From assembly GCA_028023455.1 (NCBI GenBank), contig JAQFVV010012396.1, positions 3,664,156 to 3,728,155 on the forward strand: 64,000 nt of DNA, read 5' to 3'. Of the stretch, positions 13,055 to 24,912 are shown in pieces. The position numbers and the translations under genes are program-made. Origin of the DNA: Epiperipatus broadwayi. Lineage: Eukaryota; Onychophora; Udeonychophora; Euonychophora; Peripatidae. Below the pieces are notes generated by a model. That model was not told where the DNA came from, ran no database searches, and was given only the letters and a program-made list of their open reading frames with translations. The first letter of the stretch is position 1, and each line of letters starts with the position of its first letter.

Positions 13055-15598
13055 TGAAACAGTAAGATATGCCTTACCAATCTTAGTTTCACCTTGCCTT
13101 CCTGTTTCCTACCCTCATGACTTATTTAAAACCCTAATTTTATCGTATTGTGTGTGTACTGGATATATTTACTGAAATCCTGCCTAAATTTATATGTCTA
13201 ATGGGGTGCCCGGGGTTTTATAATAATTAAAATTGTCTTCAACAGTTTTATTTTCAAACCGTCGAGTATATATTACGTATATATGCTTGTACAATAAAGT
13301 AGGTCACATATTCTCATCTACACGCATACTATGATAATATTTAAAATTTATGAAAACATTTTACTTAAAATTTATTGTTTTTGAATCTGTTTATTTTGTA
13401 ATGTTATTTCACTATAATTATTTGCATTTAATCAAATAATATCACTGATAAATATATTCTGGAAAATAAATTCAAAAAAGAGAGTTTTATAAAATAAAAT
13501 GTTATTTAGTTTTTCAAAAACATGCCATTCTCTTTTAAATCAGTGAGGGTAGAAAAAGAACAATAGTGGCTAATTGTAACTATATTGGCACCAGTTTTAC
13601 TAGTAGATTTGATAAGATTAAAACAGTGCTTACGAGCATATTTTAATTTAAAAAATGCAGTCCATGATTTCAAATGTATTAATAACTTAAGGAATGGATT
13701 TTACCACCACAGGATTAGATTGTAATCAGAGTGAGCATATAAAAAGAGCTGATTTATTGTTATTAGATTATTATTAGAGAGTTATTAGTTAATCTGCCTG
13801 ATATTGTGATAGTGAAAAAAAGTTATTTTCTGAATTTTGACATTCATATTTTCCTATAGCTTGTTTATTCGCGTCATCGGACTGACCGGCTTGCTTCGTC
13901 AGTAAATCAAGTTTTAAAATTGTTTAACCTCAGATGACAGGGTAAAGGGGCATTAGGCTGTTTTTTCCTCAGGATCCAGTGCCTTGGCCATCCATCATTC
14001 ACCATCCGATGTCCTGTCACCGTATCATCGAGTCCAATTGAACCAGCCCAAAAAAATACTGCTCCTAAAATCTACTAACTGCTTCTGCAGAACAATCAAC
14101 CAAGGAGAATCATAATTTGCTTAAGAACTTTGTTACAAATATGGAAATGCCCATGGACAGATTTGAAAAAGCAAGATAATTAAAATCAACCCGAGATTCT
14201 GGAAACTTCATGCTATATAGCTAATAAATTTCGTATATTCCTTAATTTGTATTTATTCATGTGTTTTTCTAATGCATGATGAACTTGTGCTTGGGTTGAT
14301 TTTCTATATATATTTGTAAATGTCTTATTTCAATGTATTGTCATGAATATCTTATTAATTTCTTTAGGCAAATGCGAGTTACGTAGGGAAATTAAAATGC
14401 GTGGTTGCCATCTTAGTTTATTTAAACCGCAAACACACATTTCCCCCTCCCATCTCTTATATATGTTTTAAAGTATTTCAAGCGTATAATAGCTTTGTTA
14501 AAATAAATATTATTCCTCTAAGTTTTGTTGAGAGTCTGCTGGCCATTAAAATATGAAATTTGAGAGCGAGCTATTTCTGTTCCTTAATAAATTGCCCTTT
14601 GTTTTACTAAGTCTTTTAACATTAAACTGTGTTGCTAGTAAATATGCTTGGGTGCTGGAATATTACCATTGGCAATGGTCATCATCGGTTAAATCTGTTC
14701 TCCTTATTTTACTACCCGGTTTTCAGTACAGTGCTATAATGGCACATGGGAATTATTTCGCCTACATCCCCACAGTTACGAAGCTCCTGGTGTGAGCCAG
14801 GCTTGAGCTGTGAGTGGGATAGAGATGCCTCAAATAAAAGGTGAAATGCCTATCCATGCCAAGACCTTTCTTTATATTTTATAAAGTTGCATACTCATAA
14901 ACTGCACCCCTCCTCAGCATATATTTGCTGGCACCACCGTGCATTTCCCTTATTAATTATTTAACAGAATTCTATTAGTTAACTGAATTTTAAGTCCATT
15001 CAGTATAGCTCAATCTTCTAATTCTGTTAATCACTTCATGAGCGACTCTCAGTCTCCTTTCAAGATTCCAATTATAGATATTTTAGAATATTCAAATTCT
15101 GTTAGACTTTACGTGACTCGCATATCCTGCCATGTCACTATATTTTAGACATGTTATCTAAACAAACCCAAGTACAAGGTATCAGCCATCTTGTTGTTTA
15201 TTGTATATTTCTATCCAATTTATATAGCTAAACTATTTTCTATATCAAATTATTAAAATATTATTTGCAAATTAATTTCTTTTCTTTATTTATTCGAGGT
15301 GCAATATAAATTACATAGCACATTAGTCTTATCTTGGGAACATCTATAAGTTATTGTTAAATGAACCTAGAGCTATTTTAGATTTAGAGTCTTTTGTTTT
15401 CTCCCTGATCACCAGCACTGGTATGAAATTATATTATTAGTAGCATCAAATGTGTTATCACGTAGAGGGCATTGTGGAGTTTGGACTTCGGATTTGAACT
15501 TGGGATTTCTGGGAGGTAACCCTCCTAGTGTTGAGTTCTATGTCTTGGGTTTAAATTCTGCAGTGTGTTAGCAAGATAGACATGTTTTGACCGTTACA
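13055..15598 (+). repeat. 3' LTR, 2544 bp
   Basis: This is the right copy of the long repeat, collinear with 8327-10845 throughout. Small indels distinguish it, for example an extra TTTTACTAG near 13596 and a block of about 19 bp containing GGATCCAGTGCCTTGG near 13970. An 80-codon open frame at 14553-14795 lies inside it and has no counterpart of the same length in the left copy, so it is not taken as a gene. Confidence 0.75.
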
Positions 15599-15602
15599 TT
15601 AT

Positions 15603-18600
15603 TAGCTATTTCTAAAATTGAGGCATGGAATAAAATGAATAGTAAAATTTTAAAATTTCAGATTTCTATAAAACAAAGTAATTGCATTGTGAAATAAAAA
15701 GTGAAAGAGATTTTATTTGAGTTATAAAATACATATATTGATAATGATATTAACTTAGGATAAAATGCAATGGATGATCTTGCATAGCAATTGGTTAAAT
15801 AATAGATGCCTTGTTTGTCTCACAAATTTCATAGATAATAAGTTATGTGGGCTAGAAGAAGAAACTTTCTTATACATCAGTGATTATTGTTCTTTCTACA
15901 GTAATATTAGATCAAAATTAATACTCTTTAAAAACTCATTAGGTAAAATATTAACATGAAGCTTTATGACTGGTGGCAAAAACACCATAAGATATGCATT
16001 ATCACTGCTAAAATTTATCTATCTAGTAAGATGCAAAGCAATATTTCAAAACAAAACTTTATTTCACTCAGAAGACAACTGTAATAAACAATTTTATAAA
16101 AACCTTACATACTATTAAAAAAAAAGTAAAAATTAAAATGTGGCCACAGGGAATATTTAATGATGTGAGTAAAAGATAAATTTTCTACCACACAATCATT
16201 ATTAATAGAACTGTATTTTAATAAAATAAATACTCATGAAATATAGAGGAAAATAATGATCAAGGAATGAAATGGATTAAAGCTTCATTTAATATAATAT
16301 GTTAATTAACATATCATTTCTGACATATAATTTGATTATGTACAAAGTATGTAATGAAATAAACATGTTTTAAAAATAATGGCTGGCTTTTGAAAAGACT
16401 GAAATCTGTTTCAGAAGGCTACCTAATTATACAGACCTTTGTGCTAATCCATAAGTATAATATAATTAAGATATTAAAAAGAGATACAAAATAAAAATAT
16501 ATAGCAGAGTATAAAGATGGCATTTAATAGTGATAGATGACTGACATGTGATAAGTCAATGGAAAAAAATATTTCATAAAAAACTATAATTTGTTATTAA
16601 AAAATAAGAAAAACATAAGTCTATAAATTTTCATAGAGAAATAATATTATTATTTATAAATGTAATTTAAAAATCACTTGAGAAAGATTTACCCATTCTA
16701 AAGTTTATAGTGATATGAATAGACTAAAGGAGTGCATGTAGATTCAGGAATTGACTTAAATTCAGATCATATTCAGTTCTGGTAAGAGTATGATAAACTG
16801 TAAAATGAAAAAAAGACTATTAATAAATTAAAAAAAGATAAGATGAATTTCAGAATTAAAAAGATTTATTAGAATGTAAGACTTGAATTGTTTATATATA
16901 ATATTAAACAATAACAAAAAAATTTAAAAAAATATTTGTTGAAAATTTATAAAAAAGAAAAAAAGAAAAGTAGATTGGATATATATTTAGAAGTAGTAGA
17001 TGAAAAAAGCACATTAATAAACTAAACAAAGACAGTATTTATAAAAATATTAAAGCAATGGGTAAATAGACCTGGAGAGGGTTGTTTGGTATTAATATAT
17101 ACATCAATTACAAATAAATGCTTATGTAAATATTATATTATAATATTTATGTAGTATTATGTAAAAGTATTTTTCATTTTTTTTTTGATCGGGTCCATGT
17201 AATTTTTGAATATCTCTGATGTCAGTAATAAATTCTAGCACATGACTAAAGGTTTGAAGAAAACAGAAAAAAAGATGAATTTTAATCTGATATTTTTTAT
17301 CTATTACAAATCTTGTACATAAATATTAGAACAGAATCAACCATTTTTAATAAGTTTATTTTCATTAATTTGCAGCTGTGAAGCATAATCTATGAGAATG
17401 AGATTGAAAAATCATCATCAACATGCACCCAAAGAGCAATTATTAGTGCAATATTAATAAATTTAAATTCTTAAAACGAATTCAAATATTATTTCTAGAT
17501 TTATACTAGTACAATCCTTTTTAACTTTTGATTTTGCAATACAGTTTTATCCTTATCCAAATTACAATTCTTCATACAAATTCATTGTTAGCTTTTTTAG
17601 TTTTTATTTTTCTTCTATAGTTTTATGTTACACTGATTTATGATTTAAAAAAATCTTCAAACTGTTATTTAATTTAAAAAGATTACTAATACATTGCTGT
17701 ATGTACCCTTTAGAAATAGGATTTTGGTTCACTAATATTCTTTTATATTAATAGGAACATTACATAAACAAATATAAATCTTTAAGATAAATTATTGATT
17801 TGAAAATACCCTTTTTATTTCATACTCTGCATAGTTTAGTGCAGTGATAAAATAATAGACTTAAGAATTAAAGAACATAGATCTCTGGATGAAAAGTCAA
17901 CAATGTTTAATTTGGTTTAAGAACATCTCATGATCTCTCAAGCGATGACAATGACCATTCTTTATATTAGTTGAAGCAGTAATAATTGAATACATGATCT
18001 ACAATTCATTGTAATTAGATAATGATATATATATATGTGTACAAAAATGTCAGTGATTAAAAATGTCAGTGATTAACCTAACGTGAAATAATACAATCAT
18101 ATTATTATTCTCATAAACGAATACTATTTTTTTTAAAAAACCCAAAAACAATATAAATGTTTTATAAAATGCCTTTATAAAAGTAAATGATTTGCTATTA
18201 ACCTTCAAAAAGTAAATATCACCATCAATAATGTTCTTTTTCTGAAGATTTCGATATCATTATAATCAAAGGTAAACGACAAATAAACTATAAATAAATT
18301 CAATCAATGCTGACAACATTTTAAAAAGGACGTCCGCTGAAGGGCGCAAAGAGATGTAAGTGAGCCCCGCCGCCCCCCAAGTCAAAAAATAAGAAGATTT
18401 TTGTCACTTTATAGGGGGAGAAAAGTTGTTCAAAGTTAATTCAATAAAAATCCAAAAAGATGCTAAAAATATTTATTATTTTTTACGATTATTTATTCAA
18501 AATTATTTTTACATGCTTCACCTCCTTGGAAAATTTAATTATAGTTTGGTAATATTATATTATAATGTAAGCATCTGAATGCGACAAAGGTTTCTCAAAA

Positions 18601-19040
18601 TTAATAATGTAGCAATAAAATTGAACAGACAAATAAACTGCACTAAGGGATTGGCAAACAAAGCCATCTATCGCCGACTACGATGATGGTTGTAAGTATT
18701 ATTTTGTCATAGTTCACCATTGCCTAAATGCTTTATTTGTCTCCGGCAGGTAATTTATATTATAATATATCTATTAAATTGACATACCGTATTTAAAAAG
18801 TAAAAAAAAAAATTGAATCATAAATGCAGTTATTGATAAAATGAAAGACTATGACTATTTCAATAAATCACATTTACACGAATTTGTTATAAGAAAGCGC
18901 TTTTTTTTTTTTCTATTTAGATAATAATTGTTTATAAAGCATTTCTTTTACATACAGTCATTTTCTTAGGAGGTTAAATGACGTACGAGTATCAAGACAC
19001 CAGGAAAAGATCATTAGATCTATTCTAATCATTTTCCTCA
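15603..19040. other. AT-rich DNA without a recognisable gene
   Basis: No coding signal is supported. A short GC-rich island at 18329-18383 interrupts otherwise very AT-rich sequence and is listed separately. At 18628-18755 a GACAAATAAA...TTGGCA segment and its rough complement TGCCTAA...TTTATTTGTC flank a small GC-richer core (ATCGCCGACTACGATGATGG), which may be an old inverted-repeat element. Confidence 0.45.
18329..18383. other. Isolated GC-rich island
   Basis: About 55 bp containing GGACGTCCGCTGAAGGGCGC and GAGCCCCGCCGCCCCCC lies in DNA that is otherwise about three-quarters A and T. It is too short to be a gene and matches no family I know. It may be a fragment of an imported or mobile sequence. 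Confidence 0.35.
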
Positions 19041-19094
19041 CTTGGGAATTGAACTAGGAGTTTCGCATTTTCAGAGCTATTTTTATATTGAGCC
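19041..19094 (-). mobile_element. Possible tRNA-derived SINE fragment
   Basis: Read on the minus strand, GGCTCAATATAAAAATAGC is followed after about 20 bases by TAGTTCAATTCCC. The second motif resembles the RNA polymerase III B box (GGTTCGANTCC) and the spacing fits a tRNA-derived head. The cloverleaf is not convincing, so it is not called a tRNA gene. Confidence 0.3.
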
Positions 19095-22000
19095 AATCAT
19101 TTTAATACATTATAAATGTTTTAGATCATTATAAAATTGTAATATTTATTTTAAATTTATTGCAACAGAATTAAATTTAAACTTTCTCTTAAAAACTACT
19201 CAAAAGTCTGATATTTAGAGCTACTTTGTTTTATTACAAACTTCTAAACTATTTTAATGAATACATTGATTATTTGCAAACCAAATCGAAGCTGTGACAA
19301 TATGCTAATTTATTATATTATAATACGACAGCGATATGCTAATCTAATGAAAACCTAGGAGAATCATTAAACTCTAAGCCACAGGTGCTGAATGCAGTTT
19401 GTGTCTCTCACTCTATGAGTCAGCCTATTTAAATTGAAGATATTAATTTTCATTTAAAAAGACATTTTTTCTTACTAACAAACAAAAGGATATACTTAAA
19501 AAACAAACCAAAAAAAAATCTTTTGTTATATAATCAAATATAAACCGCAAAAATTGTAAGATATTTCTTTTGTGTTTGAAAGCCTTAATTTTGAACAAAG
19601 AAAAAAGTTCTTGTTTCACTTAAATTGTAACCTAAGTTAGAAAATCAATAAAAATTTAAAGTTTAAAAAGTAAAATGAAAAACAAAACAAAAACAAAAAT
19701 GATGGCGTTTAAAGTAAAAAAAAACAAAAAAGCACATCAATTAGCATTATAATAATATTCATCACAATATTTTTATGTAATTATGTATTACTATTCCTAT
19801 TATTCAATACTAACTTGGAAGCTATGCAAATACACGCAAATATAGATAATATGAATATAAAATAAGAAAACTATTTTCTCTTTCTAAAATAAATATACAT
19901 ATAATAATAGAAAAAATAAATAATGAATCAGATAATGAATATTTTAAACATTTTATAGATAAACAATACATGCATCACACGTGCATTTTAAAACAACTTA
20001 TTTTTAACTCCTTGGTTTTATATATAAATGCTTATCCAGTGTTTTAGATATAATCGGTAATAAATACTGTTTTTATAAAGTGCCCTACAGAAAATAAACT
20101 CCATTCCATTATTTTTTTTCACGATCTAATAGTACTACGGCTGTCCTTTAAGACATTCTGTTATAAGAACTACACATAAGTACAAAATCTGTTTTCAATT
20201 AACCTTGATTTTTTTCAGCTACAAACAGCAAAATGTTCATTACCCAAACATTTTTTTTTTTTTAATTCGATACCTTTTTAAAAATTACAATACTAATTTC
20301 TCTTAACCTAAAACTTTATCTTGAATTTATAAGAATGATAATGAATGTTCATTTTCCTTTTTTTACTCCTATCATTAGAGTGAATCTTGGATCTTCCATT
20401 TCTGAGATGCAATAATAAGTAAGGATTCAGTGTTTTCTGGATATTACAATTTGACAATATTCTGCCCATTTTAAAATTTCCTTATTGGCAAATTAAACAT
20501 TCTTAAATAGAAAAAAGTTTTGCCTTTCTCTTAGTCTTAATATTTTCTATATTAGTATTTGATTCATTTATTAGAATGATAATTTTTCCAGTCACTTTTT
20601 ATTAATATTTTCAAGTGTAAAACCTCCGCTATTTGCTTTTCTTCAAAACACACTTTCCCAAAGATTTTATTATTTATAGATTTCTTAGTTGAGTCCACTA
20701 TCAATTTTTGTTGTTTTAGAATAGGTTATTCTACTATAAGTATAGAAATCATTATATTATTAGAAATCTTTTTAGATTATTTCATAATTTTGACATCAGT
20801 TTTAGACTCCTCTTTTATGATATCTTCATTACCTTTAAATTTTTTTCCAAGAAATTTTATTATATTTTGCATTATTCATAACAATTTTATATGTCTTTGT
20901 AGTGCTCCTATCAACTATTAAAATCATTTACCTTATGTGGGTCTTTCTTAAACTACTTCTTTCTACTTTTCATAAATTTTTCATAGCTGTCTTATCTTTT
21001 TTTATTTCTCTATATTCACATTCTTTTTCCATTACTTTTATTTGATTATTATTCTCCATTTTCACTTGTGTTTTCTTCTTATTTTCATTGAATGATTGAA
21101 CTTTTTATAATTAATTTTTTTTTTCATTTTCCTTTTTTTTTTTCAGTAATTGTAATACCTTATCCTCTAACTTCTCTTCTGATTATTGGTTATTTTTCAT
21201 ACCATTAGCTATTTATTTAGTTACCATTTACTTGTCATATTTTATTTAGTTTTATTTCAGTTAATTTTGGCTATATGATTTTTTTCTTCCTATATAACAT
21301 TTGTTTTTTAGATGTCTCTTATCATCCTTTTTCTTATAAATCTTCCTACTATGAAGATAATACTATCTGGATTCCAAAAGGTTCAATCCCTGCTATTCAG
21401 AATCCCTTCAGTTTATTAATTGAGAATTTAAACACAATTCTCATAATATGATTCTTATGCAATAAAAAAAATTATACACATATAATGTATAGACAGATGA
21501 ATATATACATGAGCGAATAAAGAACACATCAAATTTTAGTTATTAACAATTTAATAAATTGATATAAAATATAGTAATCAACAATATGACAATATCTAAA
21601 AGAATATAACATCATAAACTTATATTTAAAATAAAAAGAATTTTTGCATATTCCTAGAATAATTCTTATATATAAATATTTATTATTTTAATAAACATTC
21701 TGTGACTTATTTAATAAATTAACTTAGTATATTATCATTTTCTTATCATCAAAAATTGTTGTCCTATTGTGAATAGTAATGTTTATTTATTACTTAAACA
21801 GTAAAAGTACATAGATTAATAACCATGGTATTCTGAAGAAAAAAAAAAAAGACAAATTTAGCAATCATCTGAAGAAAAATAATTATCTTCAGGTATTAAA
21901 ATCATATAAGAATACCCGTACAGATTTTTATTGTCTTTTGTGTGTGTGCATACTTTCTAGTCTTAATTGATTTTTGAAGATTTTTATTTCTTCTTTCTTT

Positions 22001-22335
22001 ATTATTGATAAATGGTTTTACTTTAATGCTGATTTTTTACCATGATTAGTGTGGATTAATTTAGCATTAATGATCAAAATTTAACATAGGAGTAATAAGC
22101 TTTCGCTTAATCACTTATTTATTCATAAAAAAATAAGCTGATTATCCTATTAGTAATGCTTTTTATAAATAAATAAAATTTCTTATCTTTTCAATTAATT
22201 TACCTTATTTTCTTCTAAATTTAAATTAGAACTTTTATGTTTCAAATAATTAACATATCTTTTTTAGTTGTATAAATTTTATAAAATAAACTTTTCATAT
22301 GTTTTTGAAAATCAATATGCATATTCGATCATTCC
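19095..22335. other. AT-rich DNA; T-rich block at 20.3-21.3 kb
   Basis: There is no intact gene. The plus strand is markedly pyrimidine-rich from about 20330 to 21330. On the minus strand this gives Lys/Asn/Glu-rich translations broken by many stops, with short sensible pieces such as LLIIASQKWKIQDSL. It may be a decayed Lys-rich coding relic, for example a retroelement ORF1, or simply a compositional bias. Confidence 0.25.
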
Positions 22336-22407
22336 TGTGTGGTTTGGTGCTATTGGTAGAGAATCTGACTTGAAATCAAAAGGTCCCAGGATCGATTCTG
22401 GCACTAG
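22336..22407 (+). mobile_element. tRNA-like SINE head, 72 nt
   Basis: TGGTGCTATTGG at 22345 fits a pol III A box and GGATCGATTCT at 22389 fits a B box, with a tRNA-like spacing. A potential anticodon loop CTTGAAA (TGA) lies between them. The downstream part continues about 45 bp and is followed by a T run at 22461. Stem pairing is poor at the ends, so this is read as a SINE and not as a working tRNA-Ser gene. Confidence 0.5.
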
Positions 22408-22570
22408 TAATTCAGGTGCATGAACTTCTTATAAAATTCTGCACAATAAAACCATATGTGTTTTTTTTTTATCTTGGATTATAATAAGATATTTTTCTAT
22501 ATAGCGGTTATCTTAACATTGTTCTAGAGCCTTCTATTGGAAGCTGAACATCAGATGATATAATGCTATG

Positions 22571-22690
22571 TCAAGTGTTGGTAGCTGAGAGGTCAATGCA
22601 GCTGCCTTGCAAGCAAGCAGTTACTTGCAGACAGTTGTTGTGGGTTCGCTTCCTGGCCAATGCTTTGATATATGGGGAAAAAATCCCTGA
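22571..22690 (+). mobile_element. tRNA-derived SINE, same family as 30402-30513
   Basis: The element begins TGTCAAG-TTGGTAGCTGAGAGGTC, carries the B-box-like GGGTTCGCTTCC at 22642, and ends in an ATATGGGGAAAAAA tail. The start, A-box region, B box and A-rich tail match the copy at 30402-30513. This copy has extra bases in the middle (AAGCAAGCAGTTACTTGCAG). No clear target duplication was found. Confidence 0.65.
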
Positions 22691-23446
22691 CCTTTAGAAT
22701 AAATCACTTTAGGTTTTTGCTTTCATTAGTGAAAACTAGAATTCAGTACTGAAACTAATGCACTTATGCACCTAACAAGTTTATATATTATCCAAGCTAA
22801 TAATTTTAAATTTAACAAAAAAATATCAAAGTATTTAAACCAAGATATCACATACTTAACTACATAGTTTGAACATCAGATCAATTTTTATATATTTTTG
22901 AAACTGCAGTTCTATAACAATAGGCCCATGAAAAAAAGAAAACATGTTTCTGAAATAATTTTTAATTTATTTTTAGTTTATTTGCTTGAATAGTATAAAG
23001 AAGTAAAGGTGGCTACACTTGAAAACATACAAACAAGCATGTGAAAGGTGATGTAATGTTGTTCCAGCATATATTAACTTCAATCAATCAAAAGTAATTA
23101 TTCCTTTATTAAAAATACATATTTAGTTTTGATATATTTAGATCCTCTTGCACTAATTATTATAAAATTACAATACTCTAATCTTTGTATATTTAACATT
23201 TCTTAATATTTTTTCAAAGATGGCGGAATAATTGTAATTATTTGATTTTATCTCCATCTTCTTTTTGCTATATTTAAATTAACCAGCATATATTTTATAC
23301 ATAAAATCTTAACAATATTGGAAGAAAGTAAAAATTAAAGTCATTTCATTTTTTAAAACAAATCAAATATAAAGGGGAGCCCCCAAAACTGGAATTTTGT
23401 AATAAAAATGTGTATCTATTTTTAGGAGTTACAAATTGAATCCTCT

Positions 23447-24046
23447 TCAAACTACTGTCCATTTGGTGTGATGCACTGGTCTAAATGTGTTCTTCACTTT
23501 TGGAAGTAATTCTGAAACTCTTGCAAAGTGATACATTTTAAGTCTCCATTGTTTTTTTTCTTCACCATTTTCAAGGCTGGGGAATAAAAAAAAGTCACAT
23601 GGAAAAAGATCAAGAAAATGAGGCTGATAGATAAGCTGAGTCATGCTGTTTTCGATTAAAATTTTTTACACTTATGATTTTGTGTGCTGGTACATTGTCA
23701 TGGTGAAGTTTGCACCACTTTGCCTCAAATTAGGATGTTTTTCTTTCACTGAATTATGCAAACATTTCATAACTTGTAGGTAAAGCACTTTTTGTGAATG
23801 AATAAAGCACTTTTTGTGAATGAATTGTGAATGAACCCATTTGTATAAAAAAATAAATCAGTATTATCTTCAAATTGAATGTTTCTTGTCATGGTGAATT
23901 TAAATTCTTCCATTAAACCACTTGTAAACTTATGGGTTTTTTTGGAGCAGCTTGCTTGTAAACTGTTTCAAATATTACAATTGTTTCACCCAACTTTTTT
24001 CCTAAAAGAAAACAGAATTTCATATTGGAATCAACTTTTCAGCCAT
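23447..24046 (-). pseudogene. mariner-like transposase remnant, internally deleted
   Basis: The minus strand starts at an ATG at 24046 and shows an N-terminus like mariner transposases (KFCFLLGKKLGET, then a YKWF piece of the helix-turn-helix region). After a gap it shows LHHDNVPAH near 23685-23710, which holds the second catalytic Asp. PHFLDLFPCDFFLFPSLE near 23570-23620 then matches the third-Asp region (usual form YSPDLAPCDFFLFPKLK). The frame ends at 23447. Only 600 bp remain of about 1040 usual. The first catalytic Asp region is missing, and several frameshifts are needed. GGGGAGCCCCCAAAACTGG at 23374 may be part of the 3' inverted repeat. It is a dead copy of a cut-and-paste DNA transposon. 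Confidence 0.75.
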
Positions 24047-24213
24047 CACAAAAATCTAATAATAAGCAAGACACTACCCACAATTTTATTTGATAATGTC
24101 AGTCAGCAGACTGATACAGAAGGATCCCTACAAGAAGTATGTAGTGGCAGAAACATGAACTATAATTGGCTCATCCATCAGAGAATGATTCCATTACTCT
24201 TTGCCAGTAAAAA

Positions 24214-24214
<1 letters not shown>

Positions 24215-24247
<33 letters not shown>

Positions 24248-24257
24248 TATACTAGAG

Positions 24258-24304
<47 letters not shown>
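24215..24304. repeat. Two (TA)n arrays
   Basis: Pure TA runs at 24215-24246 and 24262-24304 are separated by a short CTATACTAGAGATA spacer. They lie just upstream of the mariner remnant. Confidence 0.9.
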
Positions 24305-24306
<2 letters not shown>

Positions 24307-24648
24307 TTTTATATCTCTTTATTCTCATATTTCTGATTTGTACATCTTGTTAAGAACAAGAGTTTAATTTTATGATATATATTTTAATTAGAAATATATG
24401 TTTAATGAGATCTATACATGTTGGTATATATAAAAATGTATCTACAATAATAAAATGAATTATGCAATCAATTGATCAAAAAGTCATATGAAAGCTAAGA
24501 AGTAATCTGACAAATTCAGCATAACTGTTTTGCTTAGGTAAACAAATTGGAAATTGATTTGTTTATCTGCATCTTGAAATCAATCCAATGTTACTATATC
24601 ATGTATTAAATTATACAGAGTACGATTTGTAATAGTCATATGGGAATT

Positions 24649-24748
24649 ACCCTGAGTCATCACTGTATTACAAAGCTGAGGAACACTCACTTTTTAACCA
24701 GAAAATAGTCTTTGAACATATAAGAATAAATCCATCTTATCTTTTTTT

Positions 24749-24837
<89 letters not shown>

Positions 24838-24912
24838 CCAATCTTAAGCATTTGGAAATAGAAATGTATTCCTTAACTTTGTGTAATACAATCCATATCT
24901 CAGGATGATTCT
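24649..24912. mobile_element. MITE-like element expanded by a (TA)n array
   Basis: The ends are imperfect inverted repeats: CCCTGAGTCATCACTGTATTA on the left and the complement of AATACAATCCATATCTCAGGA on the right. Inside, TAGTCTTTGAACATATAAGAA and GGCCAATCTTAAGCATTTGGA match the interior of the inverted-repeat element at 44113-44470 in the same order, so both belong to one family. An 84-bp (TA)n array at 24752-24835 lies between the two matching blocks and accounts for the different structure. Confidence 0.6.
24752..24835. repeat. (TA)n array, about 84 bp
   Basis: Uninterrupted TA dinucleotides. At the matching position the related element at 44113-44470 has only a short non-TA sequence, so this array arose inside the MITE. 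Confidence 0.95.

Larger units (their letters stand above)
8327..15598 (+). mobile_element. Non-autonomous LTR retrotransposon (LARD-like), 7.3 kb
   Basis: Two direct repeats of about 2.5 kb (8327-10845 and 13055-15598) enclose a 2.2-kb interior. Both copies start TGAAA and end TTACA, giving the TG...CA ends usual for LTRs. TTAT lies immediately outside both ends (8323-8326 and 15599-15602), a possible 4-bp target duplication, although it is weak evidence in AT-rich DNA. AAGGGAA at 13048-13054 is a polypurine tract in the right place. No protease, reverse transcriptase or integrase is visible; the interior has only the broken ORF at 11842-12663. The family is unknown to me. An ordinary segmental duplication is the alternative, but it would not predict the end motifs and purine tract together. 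Confidence 0.72.

Noticed and set aside
14553-14795. 80-codon plus-strand frame in the 3' LTR
   Set aside because: The equivalent 5' LTR sequence does not keep the frame, and no motif is present.
8327-15598. Endogenous retrovirus or full LTR retrotransposon
   Set aside because: No protease, reverse transcriptase, integrase or envelope sequence could be found in the interior.
22336-22407. Functional tRNA-Ser gene
   Set aside because: A and B boxes are present, but the acceptor stem does not pair well and SINE-like sequence follows.
23879-24367. 162-codon open frame on the plus strand
   Set aside because: Its first part is antisense to the mariner remnant and its end is translated from (TA)n arrays (Tyr-Ile repeats).
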